Below, one piece after another: positions 56,091 to 64,000 of a stretch of 64,000 nucleotides of DNA (positions within the stretch are counted from its first letter, which is position 1; the number at the start of each line of letters is the position of its first letter). The notes beneath the pieces are model-generated. The model was not told where the DNA came from. It saw only the letters and a program-made list of their open reading frames with translations, and did not search any database. Both the position numbers and the translations under genes were made by a program. The DNA is taken from positions 1-64,000 of the forward strand of contig JAFGHA010000096.1 in the NCBI GenBank assembly GCA_016930275.1. The letters run 5' to 3'. The DNA comes from Chitinispirillaceae bacterium (GTDB lineage Bacteria > Fibrobacterota > Chitinivibrionia > Chitinivibrionales > Chitinispirillaceae).

Positions 56091-56819
56091 ATGATGTTTC
56101 CTGCACCCCTAAGGCGTTTTTATCTTTTTCCGCTCTATCTCTTTCTATCGGTTTCGGGCATTCTTGCGGCTTCGGAAATGCCGACGAATGTTGTAACCGG
56201 GTGGAATGCATTATCGGGATTCGAGAAAATGTTCTGGTTCCTGGCGATTCCCGCGACCCTGCTGTTTCTGATAATGAGCGTCATGACGTTTACCGGACTG
56301 GGCGGGGAGAATCTCGACGGAAGTGACGGTGGAGCGGATGCCGGAGGTGATGCAGGGGTTGATCATGGGGACATTTCTCATGATACGGCGCATGACGGAG
56401 GATCGTTTGCCGATGCGTTTCACCTTTTCACGGTTCGTAATTTCATCGTTTTTTTCATGATGTTCGGATGGTCGGGTATCGCAATGGTCAAGTCTTCCGC
56501 ACCGCCCGTCGCGAGTATCCTCGTTGCCGCCCTGATCGGGCTGGTGATGATGTTTGTCGTATCGTTTCTATTCTATCTGGTATCACGACTTGCACACAGC
56601 GGTACTATCGCCACCGGGGCCGCCGTCGGTGCGACCGGAACGGTCTACCTTACCATACCGAAAAACCGCTCGGGTTCGGGAAAAGTGACGGCGGTGGTCG
56701 GTGGTGCGAAAGTGGAATTCAAGGCGATGACCGACGGGGAGGAACTCGTCACCGGTGAGAGTATAAAAGTTATGGAACTGATCGGCGGCGACGTACTTCT
56801 GGTCGAGAAATTGCAATGA
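56091..56819 (+). CDS. NfeD-like/YuaF-type membrane protein
   Basis: A 242-residue inner-membrane protein. An N-terminal hydrophobic segment (signal or first helix) is followed by a helix at about 45-65. A Gly/Asp/His-rich linker ('GGADAGGDAGVDHGDISHD') and two further helices ('FIVFFMMFGWSGIAM', 'ILVAALIGLVMMFVVSFLF') come next, and then a C-terminal OB-fold of about 75 residues ('GATGTVYLTIP', 'ESIKVMELIGGDVLLVEKL'). This arrangement matches the NfeD-family partner normally encoded beside flotillins. It lies 141 bases upstream of the flotillin and presumably stabilises it. Confidence 0.82.
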   Translation: MMFPAPLRRFYLFPLYLFLSVSGILAASEMPTNVVTGWNALSGFEKMFWFLAIPATLLFLIMSVMTFTGLGGENLDGSDGGADAGGDAGVDHGDISHDTAHDGGSFADAFHLFTVRNFIVFFMMFGWSGIAMVKSSAPPVASILVAALIGLVMMFVVSFLFYLVSRLAHSGTIATGAAVGATGTVYLTIPKNRSGSGKVTAVVGGAKVEFKAMTDGEELVTGESIKVMELIGGDVLLVEKLQ

Positions 56820-56960
56820 TACCGGTACGGGGGACCGCATGGTCGCTCTTTGCGCATGAGGGCAAGCCGAAGAATTCTTTCCGGAAATTCCGCCGTTTTA
56901 TATTGAGTCAATATCACGAATAGATAACAGCTGTGCGGTATAACAAGAAAGGGGCTGTCA

Positions 56961-58370
56961 ATGGAGTCTTCACAAATGTGGCTTATCGTCATCAGTGCTG
57001 CGGTTGCCGTGGTGTTCGTCTTTTCGATCGCGATACTTTCGCGCTACAAACGGTGTCCGTCGGATAAGATTCTCGTTATTTACGGAAAGGTCGGAAAAGG
57101 TTCATCTAAATGTATTCACGGTGGCGCCGCTTTTATCTGGCCGGTCATACAAAGCTATGAATATCTCTCACTCCGGCCGATTCAGATCGATGTACCCCTG
57201 CAGAATGCCTTGAGCAAGCAGAATATCCGTGTCGATGTACCGTCGAATTTCACCGTCGGTATTTCGACGCGCCCCGAAGTGATGGTCGCCGCGGCGGAAC
57301 GTCTGCTCGGTCTCGAAACGAAAGAGATCGAAACCATCGCCAAGGAGATCATATTCGGACAGCTTCGTCTGTGCGTTGCCACGATGGACATCGAGGATAT
57401 CAATGCCGACCGTGACAAGTTCCTTGACAATATCTCGAAAAATGTCGAGGGTGAACTCGAAAAAATCGGTCTGCGTCTCATCAACGTCAATGTCACTGAT
57501 ATCCGTGACGAGTCGGGTTATATTGAATCTCTAGGAAAGAAAGCTGCTTCCGAGGCGATCAACACCGCAAAGAAGGATGTGGCCGAAAAAGATCGTGACG
57601 GAGCAATCGGTGAGTCCCGGGCACAGCAGGAACAACGTATTCAGGTGGCCGATGCGAATGCGAAAGCCGTTGAGGGTGAGAATGAAGCTAAAATCATGGT
57701 TGCGAACTCGGACGCGAACCGGCGGGAACGGGAAGCCGAGGCGACCAAACGTGCCGTGGCAGCGGAGAAGGTTCAGTCCGCCAAAGCACTGGAGGAATCC
57801 TACCGTGCTGAGCAGGAGGCGGAAATCGCCCGTGCCACACGGGAGAAAGCAACGCAGGAGGCGGATATCATCGTCAGGGCCGAGATAGAAAAACGGAAGG
57901 TGGAAATCGATGCCGAAGCGGTCGCTGAAAAGAAACGTCGGGAGGCAAAGGGTGAGGCGGACGGAATTTATTATAAAATGGAAGCTCAGGCACGTGGTAT
58001 ACAGGAGATACTTTCCAAACAGGCTGACGGTTTCGGTAAAATCGTTGCGGCGACGGCAGGCAGACCGTCTGAAGCAGCGATGATGATGATCGTCGACAAA
58101 CTGCCGGATATCGTCAAGACACAGGTGGAAGCGATCAGGAATATCAAGATCGACAAGGTGATCGTGTGGGACTCAATGGGGGGGAAAGACGGGAAACCGG
58201 CTACCGCGAATTTTCTATCCGGTATGATGGGAAGTGTGCCGCCGCTTCAGGAACTCTTCAAAATGGCGGGACTGGACCTGCCGGCGTATTTGGGGAAACC
58301 GGCAGAGGAAACGAAAACAACCGGTGCCGCGGGAAAAACTCCGGAAGGGAATACCGCAGTCGACTCGTGA
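56961..58370 (+). CDS. Flotillin-like membrane scaffold protein (FloT/YuaG type)
   Basis: A 469-residue protein that organises membrane microdomains. It has one N-terminal membrane helix (about 6-28), a PHB/SPFH domain (to about 200) with 'HGGAAFIWPVIQSYEYLSL', a long Ala/Glu-rich coiled coil (about 205-355) and a C-terminal 'PPLQELFKMAGLDLP' region typical of YuaG. AAAGGGG precedes the ATG. A palindrome ATATTGA-G-TCAATAT (56900-56914) in the leader may be an operator. Confidence 0.93.
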   Translation: MESSQMWLIVISAAVAVVFVFSIAILSRYKRCPSDKILVIYGKVGKGSSKCIHGGAAFIWPVIQSYEYLSLRPIQIDVPLQNALSKQNIRVDVPSNFTVGISTRPEVMVAAAERLLGLETKEIETIAKEIIFGQLRLCVATMDIEDINADRDKFLDNISKNVEGELEKIGLRLINVNVTDIRDESGYIESLGKKAASEAINTAKKDVAEKDRDGAIGESRAQQEQRIQVADANAKAVEGENEAKIMVANSDANRREREAEATKRAVAAEKVQSAKALEESYRAEQEAEIARATREKATQEADIIVRAEIEKRKVEIDAEAVAEKKRREAKGEADGIYYKMEAQARGIQEILSKQADGFGKIVAATAGRPSEAAMMMIVDKLPDIVKTQVEAIRNIKIDKVIVWDSMGGKDGKPATANFLSGMMGSVPPLQELFKMAGLDLPAYLGKPAEETKTTGAAGKTPEGNTAVDS

Positions 58371-58371
58371 T

Positions 58372-58902
58372 GGAGCAAAAGTCGCCTGCCTCACCGCACC
58401 GTTATCCGGAAACGCTGATCCGGATGAGTTCAAACGGGTTCAGAAGCCGCTTGTTGAATTGATTAAAAGCAAGGCTGATGTGAGTATCCTTACGCCCTCA
58501 GAAATGATACGGGAGGTTACGGCGAAAAATCATCGGATGGACTATGCGTTCCTCGCACGGAAATATCATCTGGAGACCGGGAACAATCCCGGAACGCCGG
58601 GGTTCGTGAAAACGATGACGGGGACGGGACACGAGAAAAAGAAGGACCTGTTTACAATTGCAGATTTTCTGCTGCTGGATATAAAAGGAGGGGTGGTTGT
58701 ATTTCATGCCAGATTGCATGAAAAAAGATCCGTCTGGGGCATGGAAGATACACCGGCGGATTTCTCACTGCTTCCTCAGGCGGTGAAAGAGCAGATAATA
58801 CAGGAAAAAACTGATAGAAAAATTGACCGGAATGTGAAAGCCCTATCAATTCGTCTGGAACGGAAAATGGCTGCGTATCTTGGAATTGCAATTGCTCCGT
58901 AA
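58372..58902 (+). pseudogene. CsgG/LpoB-like ORF without a visible start, downstream of flotillin
   Basis: An open frame continues from inside the flotillin gene in another phase to a stop at 58902. From about 58375 it looks like real protein: 'AKVACLTAPLSG', 'ADVSILTPSEMI', 'YAFLARKYHLETG', 'FTIADFLLLDIKGG' and 'FHARLHEKRSVWGM'. The strand order resembles the periplasmic CsgG/LpoB-type fold, which is tentative. No ATG, GTG or TTG with a ribosome site exists before this homologous-looking start, and no signal peptide is present. Either a deletion has joined its body to the flotillin end, or a frameshift reads it as a flotillin extension. The first usable starts would be a TTG or GTG within the domain. 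Confidence 0.45.
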
Positions 58903-59180
58903 TGAATTGTATCCCGATGAGCTATCTGCTTTATGTTTACTATTCAACCCTTTTTCAATGCTGTAAAAGGTGTTTCCAATGGACTGCAGACGTGCGGGAG
59001 TAACCACTTTCCGGCAGGTCTATCCGCAGAAAATACTGTTCTTGTTGGATGTAAGTCGTTAATTTATATCAGGAAAACATCTGTGGTTCCACATCGTTCC
59101 CCCTTTGTTCCGGATTGCGGTCCACTTCTGTTCCCGTCTTTACCGTTTTTTGATATATTATTTGGTATATTATATAAATT
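58903..59180. other. Promoter region of the TIGR02147 gene
   Basis: A non-coding gap that becomes strongly AT-rich over its last 35 bases, with TATATT at 59166-59171 directly before the start codon and no ribosome site. Confidence 0.4.
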
Positions 59181-60032
59181 ATGCAGCCAATCTATGAATT
59201 CATCGATTACCGAAAATTTCTGGCAGCCTTTTACGAGTATAAAAAAGCGAATTCCAGCTATTTCTCCTACCGCTATTTTTCACAGAAAATAGGTATTAAC
59301 TCCCCATCATTCCTTAAACACGTCATTGACGGCAAACGGAACCTCACCACGCAAATGATTGAACGGTTCTGTGGCGCACTCGACCTGTCAATCCGTGAGG
59401 CACGGTATTTCAGAAATCTGGTATTGTTCAATCAGGCGAAAACATCCGGTGAGAAGCAGGAGCACTATGCGGTTCTCAGGCAGATGGCCGGAATCGTGAA
59501 AGAGGCCGTTATCGGCGCCGATCAATACGATTATTTCGCAAAATGGTATACCCCCGTCATAAGGGAACTCATTACCCTGAATAATTTCAAGGATGATTTC
59601 AAAAAAATTGCGGGTATCCTCAAACCACCGATCCGGCCCTCCGAGGTAAAGGCTGCGGTCGCTCTGCTGCAGCGGCTTAAACTGGTTGAACGGACCGAGC
59701 AGGGGGGATTCCGGCAGACCGAGAAAGCAATTGTCGTTGACGGTTCCGTTACCTCACTGGCGATCAGATCATTTACCAGGGCAATGCTTGATCTTCAGAA
59801 AACGGCAATTGATTTGGTCGATCGCGAAGAGCGGCATATTTCCGGAATAACCATGGGGATTTCCCCGGAGGCATTCGATGTTCTCGCCGCTGAAATCGAG
59901 GCGTTTAAAGACCGGGTCAAGATCATCGTCAACCGAGATATCGCCGGAAGCAAAATATATCAGCTGAATATCGGTCTGTTTCCGGTAAGTGAGGATATCA
60001 GGTCGGAGACGGGGAAGGGAGGGGCACAATGA
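59181..60032 (+). CDS. TIGR02147 family protein (DUF4423)
   Basis: A 283-residue cytoplasmic protein of a family that is heavily expanded in Fibrobacterota. The start 'IYEFIDYRKFLAAFYEYKK' is characteristic. It is followed by a helix-turn-helix-like part ('YFSQKIGINSPSFLKHVID', 'MIERFCGALDLS') and the DUF4423 domain ('KWYTPVIRELI', 'PPIRPSEVKAAVALLQRL'). It is probably a DNA-binding regulator. The ATG has no ribosome site, and a TATATT box lies ten bases before it, so a leaderless message is possible. Its last four bases overlap the lipoprotein gene that follows, so the two are coupled. Confidence 0.85.
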   Translation: MQPIYEFIDYRKFLAAFYEYKKANSSYFSYRYFSQKIGINSPSFLKHVIDGKRNLTTQMIERFCGALDLSIREARYFRNLVLFNQAKTSGEKQEHYAVLRQMAGIVKEAVIGADQYDYFAKWYTPVIRELITLNNFKDDFKKIAGILKPPIRPSEVKAAVALLQRLKLVERTEQGGFRQTEKAIVVDGSVTSLAIRSFTRAMLDLQKTAIDLVDREERHISGITMGISPEAFDVLAAEIEAFKDRVKIIVNRDIAGSKIYQLNIGLFPVSEDIRSETGKGGAQ

Positions 60033-61702
60033 AGATGGTGAATTGTGCGATTCTCGGTATCGTTGCAGCGCTTCTTACCCGTTGCAGCATCGCACCCACG
60101 GCAGGAGGAACGACCGATACGGGAAATGCACGGGTCAGTGCGGCTATTTATAATTCTGAAGGCGGGCCGGCAGCCGGTGCTGCCGTTGTTATCTGCCCGG
60201 CTGATTATACTTCGCCGCTCGGGAATGATTCAACGGAAATACGTGAACAATATATCAGGACACTCGTTACCGACGATGAGGGATGTTTCAGAATCGATAC
60301 CATCGCGGCAGGCGATTATTCGATTGAAGTGAACGATGAAACCACTCAGGCGGTTTTGCTGCTTTTAACCGTCCCGGATACCGGCAGCGGTACGATTGAA
60401 ATGGCGGATACCCTGCAGCGGTATGCCGTGGTAGAGGGCGATGCCGGCCGTATTTCCGATTCAACGATTCAACGGTACTGCGTAGTGTATGGTCTTGATC
60501 GACTGGTACCGGTGGATCGGGAGGGAGACTTCAGACTGGACAATCTTCCTGAAGGTGACTTTCATCTGAGTATCGTTGCGGAAGATACCGATTGGGAACC
60601 GGTTGAATTCGACAGTGTTTCCGCCCAAAGCAGCGATACGGTTACGGTTGCGGTACCGGATCCGGTATTCAGTACCAGAGTATTGTTGAATACTTCCTCT
60701 GAAGGTGCCGGCATCTCCGATGATGTCTACGGATTTCCCGTACTCATTCGTCTGACAGAAGATAATTTTCCGTTCAGTGAAGCTTCCCGAGAGGGTGATG
60801 ATATCCGTTTCATGAAACCGGACAGTACTCCGCTTCCCTTCACGATTGAAAGCTGGGACAGCGCCGGCGGCAGTGCCCTGATCTGGGTTGGAATCGATAC
60901 CATTCGTGGTGATGATTCCACGCAATATTTCCAGATGCTCTGGGGAAAGACTTCCGGGGTCGCCATCGATGGTAATTATACGGTATTCGATACTGCCGAC
61001 GGGATGATCGCCGGATATCATCTGGATGGGACGCTGGAAGATATGACGGTAAACGGTTTTGATGGTATCGACAGCGGTTCGATAAACGTTGCCGACGGTA
61101 TTATCGGAAATGCGCGGTCATTCAACGGAAGTTCACAGTTTTTCAGTATCAGCGACCTGCCCGACCGCCCGAAGTGTTCCTTCTCTGTCTGGCTCCGTCC
61201 GCGAAAGACCTTCAATGCCCAGTCATCACCGACCCAGGGAATATGGGGTAAATACGTCTCCGATTCAATTGATTACAGCGTGAGTCTGCGTAGTACCGAT
61301 TATTACACCGGCCTCGATACGAATGTGTACGGTACGCTCATCACCAAAATGGAATATGCCGATACCGGTATGTATCTATCAAGCACAACCACGCCTTTTA
61401 CCGCCGGTGTCTGGTATCATTTGGTATGGGTATGGGATGAAGGTTCCGGCAGCCGGCTCTACGTCAACGGTGTTCTTGAAGACGAGAATGCTGAATGCGT
61501 AGGGGTATATGGTAATGTGTCAGAGAAGATCGGCTGCTGCCGGTACGATACGAAAAATATTCCCTACGGACCGACTCTGTATTTCAACGGAACCCTCGAT
61601 GAAATCCGTTTCGAACGCACCTGCCGTTCTGCGGCCTGGGTAAGGTTGTGTTACGTGAATCAGCGGAAGGAGGGGGGGCTGGTTTCCGTTGAGAAACCGT
61701 AG
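60029..61702 (+). CDS. DUF2341/LamG surface lipoprotein
   Basis: A 557-residue exported protein. The hydrophobic N terminus leads to 'LLTRCSIAPTAGGTTDTGN', a probable lipid-attachment cysteine, although Arg at -1 is unusual. A carboxypeptidase-regulatory-like beta domain (about 35-110) and a second small beta domain follow. Next is a DUF2341 region (about 225-310, 'YGFPVLIRLTEDNFPF') and a C-terminal LamG/concanavalin-A-like lectin fold (about 325-557, 'AGYHLDGTLEDMTVNG', 'WYHLVWVWDEGSGSRLYVNG'). It probably binds carbohydrate at the cell surface. It is coupled by ATGA to the TIGR02147 regulator. Confidence 0.85.
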   Translation: MKMVNCAILGIVAALLTRCSIAPTAGGTTDTGNARVSAAIYNSEGGPAAGAAVVICPADYTSPLGNDSTEIREQYIRTLVTDDEGCFRIDTIAAGDYSIEVNDETTQAVLLLLTVPDTGSGTIEMADTLQRYAVVEGDAGRISDSTIQRYCVVYGLDRLVPVDREGDFRLDNLPEGDFHLSIVAEDTDWEPVEFDSVSAQSSDTVTVAVPDPVFSTRVLLNTSSEGAGISDDVYGFPVLIRLTEDNFPFSEASREGDDIRFMKPDSTPLPFTIESWDSAGGSALIWVGIDTIRGDDSTQYFQMLWGKTSGVAIDGNYTVFDTADGMIAGYHLDGTLEDMTVNGFDGIDSGSINVADGIIGNARSFNGSSQFFSISDLPDRPKCSFSVWLRPRKTFNAQSSPTQGIWGKYVSDSIDYSVSLRSTDYYTGLDTNVYGTLITKMEYADTGMYLSSTTTPFTAGVWYHLVWVWDEGSGSRLYVNGVLEDENAECVGVYGNVSEKIGCCRYDTKNIPYGPTLYFNGTLDEIRFERTCRSAAWVRLCYVNQRKEGGLVSVEKP

Positions 61703-62062
61703 ACTGAAGGCGAAAACGATTATTACGCGTAAGGACGTTCAATTGAACGTTCCTGTATCCTGTTAAAAACATAATCTGTCAAACAATATCCCACTACCAA
61801 CAGTTATTGCACTATCCTTCCGATAAAGGGGGAGGAGAATGTATACAGAAGCTTGCTTTTAATTTGAGCACATTCCTTACAATCTCATTATATTATTAAC
61901 GGTCGGTTGCCTGAATTTCCGTTTTGACGGAATCGTTTTCTATCGGGAGTTTATTCGGTTAAGCAGCAGCAACCGCCCGCGCAAAGCAATGTTTAAACCG
62001 CATTTTTAAGTGGGAACAGAGCAGGTGGCTCTGACAGTTTACTTCAGACAAGGGGGGTATAT
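61703..62062. other. Intergenic region before the xylanase gene
   Basis: No gene was recognised in 360 bases. It contains the 16-bp perfect palindrome ACGTTCAATTGAACGT (61735-61750) 33 bases after the preceding stop, and an AT-rich segment near 61860-61900 suitable for a promoter. AGGGGGG lies just before the xylanase ATG. Confidence 0.4.
61735..61750. repeat. 16-bp perfect palindrome
   Basis: ACGTTCAATTGAACGT, extendable by GG/CC with one mismatch. There is no T run, so it may be an operator rather than a terminator. Confidence 0.5.
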
Positions 62063-62944
62063 ATGTATTTCAAACGCATTACCGCATTTCTGCTGGTTTT
62101 CCTTTTTATCCCGGTGTGTGCGCAATGGGGATCGCAATATAATGTCGGGGATGTCATCAGCAATAACGCATCCGGTACACAGGGCGACTATCATGTAGAG
62201 TACTGGAAGGACGGCGGAAGCGGAACCATGACCCTCAAAGAGGGATGCAACTTCAGTTGCCAGTGGGGTCAGGTCAACAATATCCTGTTCCGCAAAGGAG
62301 TACGACCGGGATCACGAGACGAAATCATTGTCTATGAAGCCGATTACAAGCCGCAGGGTAATTCCTATCTGAGTATCTACGGCTGGTTCGAGAATCCTCT
62401 TGTGGAATACTACATCATCGAGAGCTGGGGTTCATGGAAACCGCCGAACGACAAAACGGTGAGGAAGACTTTCCAGAGTGACGGCGGGGAGTATACCGTT
62501 CATTCGAATTCGCGAACCGGCGCTTCCATTAAAGGCAATACGACATTTCAGCAGTACTGGAGCGTAAGGAAAGAGAAACGTACCAGCGGGACCATCACCT
62601 GCGCCAACCACTTCAAGGCGTGGCAGGACGCGGGTCTGTCGATAGGAACCTTCTACGAAGTATCGTTCAATGTCGAGGCGTATCAATCTCCCGGAGGACA
62701 GGCGGATGTCGTCGTGACAATAGGTACCGACATCACGGATGTCGCCGCCGGATTCGGTTCCGAAAGACCCGAAGCGATCCTCAGGCCGCTCAACAGTTAT
62801 ACTCCGGCCACCTTTTACAATGCACTTGGACAGAAGATGACCGGAACGGCCGGACGAGTCACTTTTCAGGGTCAACATTCAGTACTGCTGAATCCGGAGA
62901 ATCGTGCAAGCGGTGTATTCTTTTCAATCCCTGAAGGCAGGTGA
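62063..62944 (+). CDS. Secreted GH11 endo-1,4-beta-xylanase
   Basis: A 293-residue secreted xylanase that cleaves internal bonds of xylan with retention. The signal peptide is about 1-20 ('FIPVCA'). The GH11 beta-jelly roll covers about 30-220: 'YHVEYWKDGGSGTMTL', 'YEADYKPQGNSYLSIYGW', the nucleophile in 'NPLVEYYIIESWG' (Glu115), 'GTTTFQQYWSVR'-like sequence and the acid/base in 'FNVEAYQSPGG' (Glu205). The remaining 60-70 residues, with 'FYNALGQKMTGTAG', look like a reduced form of the shared C-terminal sorting domain. A terminator follows, so it is probably transcribed alone. Confidence 0.96.
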   Translation: MYFKRITAFLLVFLFIPVCAQWGSQYNVGDVISNNASGTQGDYHVEYWKDGGSGTMTLKEGCNFSCQWGQVNNILFRKGVRPGSRDEIIVYEADYKPQGNSYLSIYGWFENPLVEYYIIESWGSWKPPNDKTVRKTFQSDGGEYTVHSNSRTGASIKGNTTFQQYWSVRKEKRTSGTITCANHFKAWQDAGLSIGTFYEVSFNVEAYQSPGGQADVVVTIGTDITDVAAGFGSERPEAILRPLNSYTPATFYNALGQKMTGTAGRVTFQGQHSVLLNPENRASGVFFSIPEGR

Positions 62945-62994
62945 TGGGAAGTGTTTAGCTGCTTCTGAGTCGGTCGTTTATTTCGAATAAATCA

Positions 62995-63030
62995 AACCAC
63001 CCCGTGCAATGTTCACCGGGTGGTTTTTTG
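62995..63030 (+). terminator. Rho-independent terminator of the xylanase gene
   Basis: AACCACCCCGTG pairs with CACCGGGTGGTT (one mismatch) around a short loop and is followed by TTTT. It lies 50 bases after the xylanase stop. Confidence 0.88.
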
Positions 63031-63272
63031 TTATTATTGCAGCAATTATTGACCCTTAAAAACAGAAGGCACATCGTCACTCCAGCGACCGCGAAACAGC
63101 GGCGCAAGCCGCCGACCCGGAGATAAGTACATTATGACATTTCTCTGCTATTGTAATTGATCCCGGCCCTGGTCCGACAGGGAATTTCCAACCACCGCCG
63201 GGATGACAGCACTGAAACATGTCATTGAAATGAATGTGCCTGTATTAATAAAATGTCTTGGTTTCCATAGCC

Positions 63273-63378
63273 GTCCGGTCCGGGAGAAGTATCCTCCGGC
63301 AGCCCTACCGATTTGAGATTATCGGAAAACTATCTTGATACGGGCCCCCAGCCTCCGGATACTACTCCCGGACCGGAC
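63273..63378. repeat. Long imperfect inverted repeat with internal hairpin
   Basis: The arms 63273-63294 and 63357-63378 match at 21 of 22 positions (GTCCGGTCCGGGAG then AGTATCC). The roughly 60-base loop contains its own CCGAT/ATCGG hairpin. It is on the 3' side of the minus-strand gene at 63427 and may be a large termination structure, a structured RNA or a non-autonomous mobile element. Bases 63031-63272 to its left hold no recognisable gene. Confidence 0.55.
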
Positions 63379-63426
63379 TAACAGTGAGGGATAACTGCAG
63401 CGCATCCTTCGCAACTGATACAATTC

Positions 63427-64000
63427 TCAGTCGGATGATCCGGTGACGATCCTTTGACTGTAGGAGATACCGCCGGCAGTTATCCGGACAATACATGCCG
63501 ATGCGGTAATATCGTCAAGCGGAAACCTGTTTTGCGGTGTTTTTCCGCTCAGTTGATATTCCGCAAGCATCGCACCGTTGAGATTGAAAAGGCATACGGC
63601 TACAGGGCCACTTGAAGCGGGTATTCCCGCAATGGTGAGCACGTTTCCGGAAAGAGCTATCCGGACAGGAGTGCCGGCGGAATTATTTCCATATCGCTTT
63701 CCGGCCGACGTTGCCCCCGATGAGAGGAGAACATCGCCACTGTCGGGTACTGCCTGGAACATGACATACTGTTTTCCGTTGACGGTGACAATCGTATCCT
63801 CGACCGGTGTGGCATTCTGGGTAACAACCGCCTTGGTCCAGCCATCGGGAAGCGGACGACGGAAGGTCAGAGGATAGTTGTAAATCGAGTCGGGAAGATT
63901 ATCGGTAACTGAAACCGTGATGCTCTGGTTATCGGATGATTTCACGGTGAGTGAAACCGCATCGCGCTCCTTGATATAACGGGCAACGTTACCGAAGGTT
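63427..64000 (-). CDS. C-terminal part of a secreted enzyme, probably polysaccharide deacetylase, with T9SS-like tail
   Basis: The frame is open from the window's right edge to the stop at 63427, about 190 residues. It begins 'TFGNVARYIKERDAV' and continues with 'DNLPDSIYNYPLTFRRPLPDGW'. I associate this combination with the end of polysaccharide deacetylases (carbohydrate esterases) of cellulolytic bacteria, from memory only. The final 80 residues ('VCLFNLNGAMLAEYQLSG', 'ACIVRITAGG') are the sorting-type domain shared by the hydrolases in this window. The catalytic part lies outside. A GTG inside the frame at 63945 is not the true start. Confidence 0.5.
   Translation of the reverse strand, partial: TFGNVARYIKERDAVSLTVKSSDNQSITVSVTDNLPDSIYNYPLTFRRPLPDGWTKAVVTQNATPVEDTIVTVNGKQYVMFQAVPDSGDVLLSSGATSAGKRYGNNSAGTPVRIALSGNVLTIAGIPASSGPVAVCLFNLNGAMLAEYQLSGKTPQNRFPLDDITASACIVRITAGGISYSQRIVTGSSD

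Noticed and set aside
1-64000. tRNA, rRNA or CRISPR genes
   Set aside because: No cloverleaf T-loop context, rRNA-like sequence or regularly spaced repeat was found on reading both strands. A covariance-model search would be needed to exclude short RNAs.

Overview
The window most likely comes from a flagellated, fibre-degrading bacterium of the Fibrobacterota (Fibrobacteres), nearer Chitinispirillia/Chitinivibrionia than Fibrobacter itself. Three lines of evidence support this. There are many secreted glycoside hydrolases and surface proteins ending in a FlgD-like/T9SS-type C-terminal domain (a 'YDLxGRxV' strand, then GxYxV). There is a TIGR02147/DUF4423 protein, a family I associate with Fibrobacter, next to a DUF2341/LamG lipoprotein. 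There is also a flagellar operon, and Fibrobacter lacks flagella. No rRNA or tRNA was found, so the assignment is inference.

Layout. 1-660: tail of a CPBP membrane protease in AT-rich, palindrome-rich DNA. 0.7-3.9 kb: a BNR-repeat surface protein and a DUF1131 protein. 3.9-18.9 kb, minus strand: two tandem GH8 glucanases, a 2043-residue alpha-2-macroglobulin and an M6 metalloprotease. 19.2-28.7 kb: a sigma-54 activator of NifA type, a good sigma-54 promoter, then flgB-flgC-small gene-fliE-fliF-fliG-fliH-fliI-fliJ. 28.6-33.2 kb: a giant surface protein that overlaps fliJ. 33.3-34.6 kb: a response regulator translationally coupled to an HD-GYP phosphodiesterase. 35.2-39.4 kb: a HAD hydrolase and a periplasmic TPR protein. 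39.4-41.1 kb: a sugar transferase with a GGDEF-like front domain, behind a near-perfect sigma-54 promoter and three copies of a GTCGCA/TGCGAC palindrome. 41.1-44.1 kb: UPF0178, a cold-shock protein, and an HDOD/metallo-beta-lactamase pair. 44.2-50.0 kb: a 12-repeat fibronectin III lipoprotein and a GH30 enzyme. 50.1-55.8 kb: RsgA, a methyltransferase, a GT-C-like membrane protein and a methyltransferase-GT2 fusion. 56.1-58.9 kb: an NfeD-like protein, a flotillin and a start-less CsgG/LpoB-like ORF. 59.2-61.7 kb: the TIGR02147-lipoprotein pair. 62.1-64 kb: a GH11 xylanase and the C-terminal end of a probable polysaccharide deacetylase.

The genes fall into three themes: plant-polysaccharide degradation by proteins that are probably displayed on or secreted across the outer membrane; motility and c-di-GMP-type signalling; and cell-surface glycan production. 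Sigma-54 control appears twice, once at the flagellar operon and once at the glycan initiating transferase. The most unusual region is the promoter at 40.6-41.0 kb together with the fusion enzyme it drives.
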